Below, piece after piece: positions 37,293 through 42,664 of a stretch of 42,664 nt of DNA. A program made the translations under genes and the position numbers. The notes below the pieces were generated by a model that saw only the letters and a program-made list of their open reading frames with translations, was not told where the DNA came from and did no database searches. The stretch lies in NCBI GenBank assembly GCA_009692805.1, contig SHYM01000004.1, forward strand, positions 1 through 42,664. Reading direction: 5' to 3'. This stretch comes from Dehalococcoidia bacterium. Lineage in GTDB: Bacteria; Chloroflexota; Dehalococcoidia; SHYM01. Every line of letters begins with the position of its first letter. Position 1 is the first letter of the stretch.

Positions 37293-38356
37293 TTGATGGC
37301 TTCTAGCAAGCGGCGGCACTCCGCCGGGGTGCGCACCCCGATACGCACGTACTGGGGCAGACCAAAGGAGGCGCAGTCCCGCACGCAGACACCCAGCTCC
37401 AGCAGACGGCCCCTAAACGCGGCCCCGTCCCCCACCTTCAGCAGAAAGAAGTTGGCCGCCGATGGCACCGCCGGCAGGCCCAGGGCCGCCAACTCCCCGG
37501 TGAGCCACGCCTTGGTCTCCTCCAGCTGGCGCCGAGTCGTGGGCAGGAACTGGCCATCCTCCAGGCAGGCTAGGCCCGCCGCCTGGGCCAGGGCATTGAC
37601 GCTCCACGGCGGCCGCACCGCCTCCAGCGCCGCCACCGTCTGGGCGCTGCCGATGGCATAGCCCAGTCGCAGCCCGGCTAGGGCGTAGTCCTTAGTCAAG
37701 GAACGGACCAGGACCACCTGGCCGCGCTCCAGGAGGGGCTCCGAGGGCCACGGCGACCCCACGAAACCCAGGAACGCCTCGTCCATGACCAGCAGGCTTT
37801 GCGAGCAGAGCCCCAATATCTCCTCCACCAGCCCCCGCTTCAGGTAGAGGCCAGTGGGGTTATTGGGATTGCACAGGAATACCAGCCGCGGCCCCTGAGC
37901 TAGCGCCCGGCGTAGCGCCGCCAGGTCCGGGGCCCAGCCAGCGGCCTCGGAGGCCACCATCTCCACCGGCTGGGCCCCGAAGATGCGGGCCAGCCGGGCG
38001 TATTCGCCAAAGGTAGGTCCCAGGATGAGCGCCCGATCGCCGGGGCGCAGGTAGGCCAGGCCCAGCAGCCACAAAAGCTCCATGGAGCCGTCCCCCACGC
38101 AGACCTGGGACTCCGCCACCCCCGCGCGCTGGGCGAGGGCGGCCCGCAGCTCTGCTGAGTCGCTGTCGGGGTAGCGGGCGATAGCGGCCCGGGACACGGC
38201 GGCGGCCACCGCCAGCGGGGGCCCGTAGGGGTTGACGTTGAAGCTGAAGTCTAGGACTTCCCCAGGGTCCAGGCCCCGGGCACGCGCCTCACGCGGAGAG
38301 AGGACCCCGTGGGGACAAGATTCAATCGCGGCTTCATGCCTAGGCGAAGTAGCCAT
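37283..38356 (-). CDS. PLP-dependent aminotransferase, threonine-phosphate decarboxylase-like
   Basis: LDFSFNVNPYGPP, FLCNPNNPTGLYLKRG, LVRSLTKDYALAGLRLGYAIG. Confidence 0.88.
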   Translation of the reverse strand: MATSPRHEAAIESCPHGVLSPREARARGLDPGEVLDFSFNVNPYGPPLAVAAAVSRAAIARYPDSDSAELRAALAQRAGVAESQVCVGDGSMELLWLLGLAYLRPGDRALILGPTFGEYARLARIFGAQPVEMVASEAAGWAPDLAALRRALAQGPRLVFLCNPNNPTGLYLKRGLVEEILGLCSQSLLVMDEAFLGFVGSPWPSEPLLERGQVVLVRSLTKDYALAGLRLGYAIGSAQTVAALEAVRPPWSVNALAQAAGLACLEDGQFLPTTRRQLEETKAWLTGELAALGLPAVPSAANFFLLKVGDGAAFRGRLLELGVCVRDCASFGLPQYVRIGVRTPAECRRLLEAIKCR

Positions 38357-39272
38357 AACGGACCCCCAGGGCAGCCATGGCCAGCAGCGCCGCCGCTCCC
38401 ATGCCCCAGAGCACTATAAGGGTGGCTCGAGTAATCAGGGCCGGCTCCAGAGCGGCGCCGGGGTCGCCCAGCTCGTACTGCCCCTCTTTCTCCAAGCGCG
38501 TCCCCAAGGCCCCGGCCATGGCGGCCATCGTCCAGCCCGCGTTGGGGCTCTCGGTACGCCCATGATCGCGCCAGACCACCCGCCAGGCAGCGCCCGCCCG
38601 GCCCCTTGCTACGGGACACACCGCCACCAGGAGCAGGGTCGCCAGACGGGCCGGGATGAAGTTTAGCAGATCGTCGGCGCGGGCGGCCACCTTCCCCAGG
38701 TATTCGTAGGGCCCGTGATAGCCGATCAGGGCGTCCAGGGTGTTAAGGGCCCGGTAGGCCAGAGCGCCCGGCAGCCCCAGCAGCACGAAATAGAACAAGG
38801 GGGCCACGAAGGAGTCGTTGAAGTTCTCCGCCACCGACTCGATGGTGGCCCCGACCAGGCGGGGCTCGTCGTAGCCCGCCGTGGCCCGGCTCACCAGGCT
38901 GGTCATCCCCGCGCGGGCCAGGGGGAGGTCCCGCCGTCCCAGGGCGTCGCGCACCCGGTGGGCGGCGGCTATGAGCTCTCGCGCCGCGAAGGTGGAGGTC
39001 GCCAGGGGCACCGCCAGCAGCAGGTAGGCCAGCGTGTTCTGGGGTTTCAGGTAGTGCACCAGCGCCCAGGCCGGCGCCGTGAACAGCGCCACCACCGCCA
39101 GCACCAGGGCGGCGCCATAGACCAACTGGAGCGCGCGGCCATGCGCCGGGGCCCTGCGCTCCAGGGCGCTGGCCGCCTTGCCCATCCAGGCCACCGGGTG
39201 GATAGCCAGGGGCAGCTCCCCCAGGAGCGCGTCCCAGGCCAGGGCCAACACGAGGACGACAATGTCATCCAT
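38340..39272 (-). CDS. cbiB: Adenosylcobinamide-phosphate synthase
   Basis: LAWDALLGELPLAIHPVAWMGK, DEPRLVGATIESVAENFNDSFVAPLFYF. Confidence 0.93.
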   Translation of the reverse strand: MDDIVVLVLALAWDALLGELPLAIHPVAWMGKAASALERRAPAHGRALQLVYGAALVLAVVALFTAPAWALVHYLKPQNTLAYLLLAVPLATSTFAARELIAAAHRVRDALGRRDLPLARAGMTSLVSRATAGYDEPRLVGATIESVAENFNDSFVAPLFYFVLLGLPGALAYRALNTLDALIGYHGPYEYLGKVAARADDLLNFIPARLATLLLVAVCPVARGRAGAAWRVVWRDHGRTESPNAGWTMAAMAGALGTRLEKEGQYELGDPGAALEPALITRATLIVLWGMGAAALLAMAALGVRYGYFA

Positions 39273-39275
39273 GGG

Positions 39276-40010
39276 TCAGCGCCAGGGGCCGCTGGCGGCG
39301 ACGGCGAGGATGCCCGCCTCCACCAGGTGGGCGCCGGCGCCGTAGAGGTCGCCCGTCAAGCCCCCCAGGCGCCTCGCTGCAAAACGTCCCAGGGCCCAGA
39401 CGACGGGGACAGCGCCCGCCACGGCCACCAGCCCCAACGTGCGACCGAAGCCCCACCCGACCGCCAGCGCCAGCGCCAGGCCCAGCCAGGCCATCCAGGG
39501 ACGGCTGGCGTCCTTGAAGGCGGCGCCGGCGCCCGCGGGCCGGGCGTAAGGGAACCAGCCGATGGCGGCAACCATGGCCCAACGCCCCGCCGTCAGGGCC
39601 ACGGCTAGGGCGCCCGCCGCTGAAACCGGCAGCGAGGCTAGGGCGCCGTACTTCACCAGCAGCACCAGCACCGCGCCCAGGACACCGAAGGCGCCCACCC
39701 GCGCGTCCTGCATGATCACCAGCCTCTCCTGGGGAGTGCGGCCTCCGAAGAGGCCGTCGCAAGTGTCCATGAGGCCATCGGTGTGGAGGCCGCCCGTGAG
39801 CAGCTCCCAGACGGCCAGCAGCAAGGCCGCCGCCAGGAGGGGCGGCAGATAGCTCGTGAGTAGCCAGTGGAGCCCGGTCAGGGCCAGGCCCAGCAGCAAG
39901 CCCACCACCGGGAAGTAGAGCTGGGAGCGGCCCACCCGCTCCGGCGTCGCCGAGGCGGCAGCCGGCACGGGCAGTACGGTCAGGAATCCCAGCGCCGCCA
40001 GCAAGCCCAT
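39276..40010 (-). CDS. cobS: Adenosylcobinamide-GDP ribazoletransferase
   Basis: ALGFLTVLPVP, LTGGLHTDGLMDTCDGLFGGRTPQERLVIMQDARVGAFG. Confidence 0.93.
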   Translation of the reverse strand: MGLLAALGFLTVLPVPAAASATPERVGRSQLYFPVVGLLLGLALTGLHWLLTSYLPPLLAAALLLAVWELLTGGLHTDGLMDTCDGLFGGRTPQERLVIMQDARVGAFGVLGAVLVLLVKYGALASLPVSAAGALAVALTAGRWAMVAAIGWFPYARPAGAGAAFKDASRPWMAWLGLALALAVGWGFGRTLGLVAVAGAVPVVWALGRFAARRLGGLTGDLYGAGAHLVEAGILAVAASGPWR

Positions 40011-40025
40011 AGTCAGCCTCTCCAG

Positions 40026-41108
40026 CTAGCCAGAGGACTTTCCCGAGACCCCGGCCTCGCCGAAGGTGGCCATCTCGTCCAGTATCCTCGCCGCCGCCTG
40101 CACGATGGGGATCGCCAGGGCCGCCCCCGTGCCCTCGCCCAGCCGCAGCTCCAGGTCCAGCAGCGGACGCAGTCTCAGGTGCTTCAGGGCCACGGCGTGG
40201 CCCGCCTCCACGGAGCGATGCCCGGCGATGAGATAGGGCCTGGCCCCAGGACAGAGGGCGACCGCGATGAGCGCCGCCGCCCCGGCGATGAAGCCGTCCA
40301 GGACAACGGGCGTGCGGCGGCTGGCGGCGGCCAGCACGACGCCCGCCATGCCGCCGATCTCGAAGCCACCCACCTTGGCCAGCACGTCCAGGCCGTCGGT
40401 GGGGTCGGGACGATTCACCTGCAAGGCGCGGCGGATGACGGCCACCTTGCGCGCCAGCCCCGCGTCGTCCACGCCGGTGCCGCGGCCCGTGACCAGCTCG
40501 GGTGCGCAGCCACAGATGACGGCGGTGATGGCGCTGGCGGTGGTGGTGTTGCCGATGCCCATGTCGCCCGTGGCCATCAGATCGAGCCCGCGGGCCGCCT
40601 CTTGCTCCACCAGCCCGATGCCCGTCTCCAAGGCTTGCACCGCCTGAGCCCGGCTCATGGCGGGGCCGAGCGCCATGTTGGCGGTGCCCCAACCCACCTT
40701 GGCGGGGACAAGCGCCGGGTTTGGGGGCAGCTCAGCCGCCACCCCCATGTCCACCACCACCAGGCGGGCGCCCACATGTCGCGCCAGGACGTTGATGGCG
40801 GCGCCGCCCCTCAGGAAGTTGAGCACCATCTGTGGCGTAACCGCGGCGGGATAGGCGCTCACCCCCTCCGCCGTCACCCCGTGGTCGCCCGCTATGACGA
40901 TGATGGCGGCGCGCTCCAGCCTAGGGCGGGACCGGCCGGTGATGCCCGCGATCTGACCCGTGATGCCCGCTAGCTGGATCGACAGCTCCTCCAGACGGCC
41001 CAGGCTGCCGGGAGGCTTGGTGAGGCTGTCCTGGCGCTGGCGCGCAGCAGCGGCGGCGGCCTCGTCCGGTGGCCCGATGGCGGCGATGGTGCGCTGGAGC
41101 AGCTCCAT
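40026..41108 (-). CDS. cobT: Nicotinate-nucleotide-dimethylbenzimidazole phosphoribosyltransferase
   Basis: LTKPPGSLGRLEELSIQLAG, IVIAGDHGVTAEGVSAYP, MATGDMGIGNTTTASAI. Confidence 0.95.
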   Translation of the reverse strand: MELLQRTIAAIGPPDEAAAAAARQRQDSLTKPPGSLGRLEELSIQLAGITGQIAGITGRSRPRLERAAIIVIAGDHGVTAEGVSAYPAAVTPQMVLNFLRGGAAINVLARHVGARLVVVDMGVAAELPPNPALVPAKVGWGTANMALGPAMSRAQAVQALETGIGLVEQEAARGLDLMATGDMGIGNTTTASAITAVICGCAPELVTGRGTGVDDAGLARKVAVIRRALQVNRPDPTDGLDVLAKVGGFEIGGMAGVVLAAASRRTPVVLDGFIAGAAALIAVALCPGARPYLIAGHRSVEAGHAVALKHLRLRPLLDLELRLGEGTGAALAIPIVQAAARILDEMATFGEAGVSGKSSG

Positions 41109-41114
41109 GGGAGG

Positions 41115-42632
41115 TTATTGACTCTCTGTGGGCGCTGCCGCGCGCGGCGAGGTCAGGTGCTCCGCCCTGGAGCAGCGCCGACACTCCGGCGGCAGCGCCC
41201 ACAGGGGACGGCCACCGGCGGCGACGCCATTAGCGCGCAGCAGGTCCTGCAGAGCGCAGAGGGGCAGGCCCACCACATTCTGATAGCACAGGTCCCATGA
41301 CTCCACCGGATGGAAGGCTGCAAACTGGATAGCGTAGGCGCCGGCCTTGTCGAAGGGATCGCCCGAGGCGATGTACGCCTCCAGCTCCTCGTCGCTGTAC
41401 TCTCTCATCGTGACGCGGGTCGCCTCATACGATGTGGCCTCCAGGGCGCCTGCGCCCCTCACCAGCGCCAGGCCGGTGATGACGCGGTGCTCCTTGCCCC
41501 GCAGCCGCCGCAGCATCGCCGCCGCCTCGACGGCATCGCGGGGCTTGCCCATGACGCCGGCCTCATCGACGACGATGGTGTCGGCGGCGAGGACCACCTT
41601 CTCTGGCGCAGCGGCGGCGATGCGGCGAGCCTTAGCCAGGGCATTCGCCTGCGCCAGAGCCTCGGGGGACGCGCCCGCTGTAGCCTCCCCGACGCCCTCC
41701 GCGGGCTCGATCTCGAAGGCCAGATCAAGGTAAGGCAGCAGCTCCTTGCGGCGCGGCGAGGCGGAGGCCAGCACCAACGGCGCCCGCGCTACCGCTACGC
41801 TCGCTGGCGCCCCCGCTGATGTTTGAGGCGGAGCGCCGGTCCGTGGCCTGTCGGCGGGCCACTCCAGGGTAGCGACACACTCGATGTGGTAGGTCTGGGG
41901 GAACATGTCCACCGGCTGGACCATGCGCAAGGCATAGCCGCCGTCCACCAGCAAACGCAGGTCCCGGGCCAGGGTGGCGGGGTCGCAGGAGACGTAAGCC
42001 AGCCGCCGCGGTCGCAACTCCAGGAGCGCTTGCACCACCTCGGAGGCGCAGCCGGCGCGGGGCGGGTCCAAGATCACGGCGTCCGGCGGCGGGCTCAGAC
42101 CCGGCAGCACCGCCTCGGTCTTGCCGGTCAGATAGCGCACGTTGGACAGCGCCCCCAGGTTGATCATGGCATCCTTGGCAGCCGAGGCCGCCTCTTCGAT
42201 GGCGATCACCTGGCGCACCCGCGCCGCCAGGAGGCGCGCGAAGGTGCCCACGCCCGCGTAGGCGTCCACGACGGTCTCGTCTCCCTGGAGCGCCAGGGCC
42301 TCCAAGACCAGCTCCGCCAGGGCCTCCGCCTGGGGGGTGTTGACCTGGAAGAAAGAGGAGGCGGAGATATGGAACCGCTCGCCCAGCAGCCCCTCCAGAT
42401 GGTAGCGCTGCCCTGAGGGAAAGGAACTTTCACCCTCCGGCAGCTTGGGCTGGACCAGGAGCGAGCCGGTGCTGACCCCGACCCGCACCGAGAGTTGACG
42501 CACGTCGGGACAGTGCCCCTGCAGCTCGGCCAGCACGGCGTTGATGGTGGGGTGCATGATGAGGCAGCGCTCGATGGGTATGAAGGTGCGGCCGTTGCGC
42601 CCCACGAAGCCTATGTCCCCGCGGCGGCCCAC
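41115..42632 (-). CDS. Fusion: TrmA/RumA-like RNA methyltransferase plus Maf-family nucleotide pyrophosphatase (5' end likely outside the window)
   Basis: N-part: FFQVNTPQAEALAELVLEAL, VVDAYAGVGTFARLLA, VILDPPRAG, YVSCDPATLARDL; C-part: LVLASASPRRKELL, VVLAADTIVVDEAGVMGKPRD, DKAGAYAIQ. Confidence 0.88.
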   Translation of the reverse strand: MGRRGDIGFVGRNGRTFIPIERCLIMHPTINAVLAELQGHCPDVRQLSVRVGVSTGSLLVQPKLPEGESSFPSGQRYHLEGLLGERFHISASSFFQVNTPQAEALAELVLEALALQGDETVVDAYAGVGTFARLLAARVRQVIAIEEAASAAKDAMINLGALSNVRYLTGKTEAVLPGLSPPPDAVILDPPRAGCASEVVQALLELRPRRLAYVSCDPATLARDLRLLVDGGYALRMVQPVDMFPQTYHIECVATLEWPADRPRTGAPPQTSAGAPASVAVARAPLVLASASPRRKELLPYLDLAFEIEPAEGVGEATAGASPEALAQANALAKARRIAAAAPEKVVLAADTIVVDEAGVMGKPRDAVEAAAMLRRLRGKEHRVITGLALVRGAGALEATSYEATRVTMREYSDEELEAYIASGDPFDKAGAYAIQFAAFHPVESWDLCYQNVVGLPLCALQDLLRANGVAAGGRPLWALPPECRRCSRAEHLTSPRAAAPTESQ

Positions 42633-42664
42633 GCTGAAGCGGGCGTGATTGCGGTAATACCAGG

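Noticed and set aside
39265-40692. 475-aa minus-strand ORF
   Set aside because: Out-of-frame overlap of cobT and cobS; composition is Gly/Arg/Pro-rich with no domain motifs.

Overview
GC-rich bacterial chromosomal window, probably Chloroflexota/Dehalococcoidia-like (inferred from gene content only). Mostly housekeeping genes: haem A/O synthesis (ctaA-ctaB), a DrrA-type ABC ATPase, a MetF-like protein, glycolate oxidase GlcD, glycerate 2-kinase, a serine/alanine-glyoxylate aminotransferase, a glycine cleavage operon (gcvT-H-PA-PB), a VWA protein, TrmI, and a late cobalamin operon (cobT-cobS-cbiB-aminotransferase-phosphatase-cobQ-cobU) behind a TrmA-like/Maf fusion. Accessory regions of most interest: (1) about 11.52-14.51 kb, a defence-island remnant on the minus strand with a methyltransferase C-terminus (DrmMI/Eco57I-like), a GmrSD-like DUF262/DUF1524 gene with two in-frame amber codons, and a DrmA-like N-terminus, cut at both ends; (2) a lower-GC two-ORF cassette (17.9-18.76 kb) between 31-bp near-identical direct repeats, including a 50-aa Pro/Gln-rich microprotein; (3) a YgiT/DUF4258 toxin-antitoxin pair bracketed by a partial duplicate of the cobU 3' end; (4) repeat/hairpin elements inserted in frame in cobU (with a C11 tract) and cobQ; (5) a Rieske-like protein whose His ligands appear replaced by Cys; (6) a 5'-truncated NirK; (7) a frameshifted pseudogene; and several dispersed intergenic repeat families. 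No tRNA, rRNA or CRISPR array was found. All family assignments come from motif recognition, without database searches.
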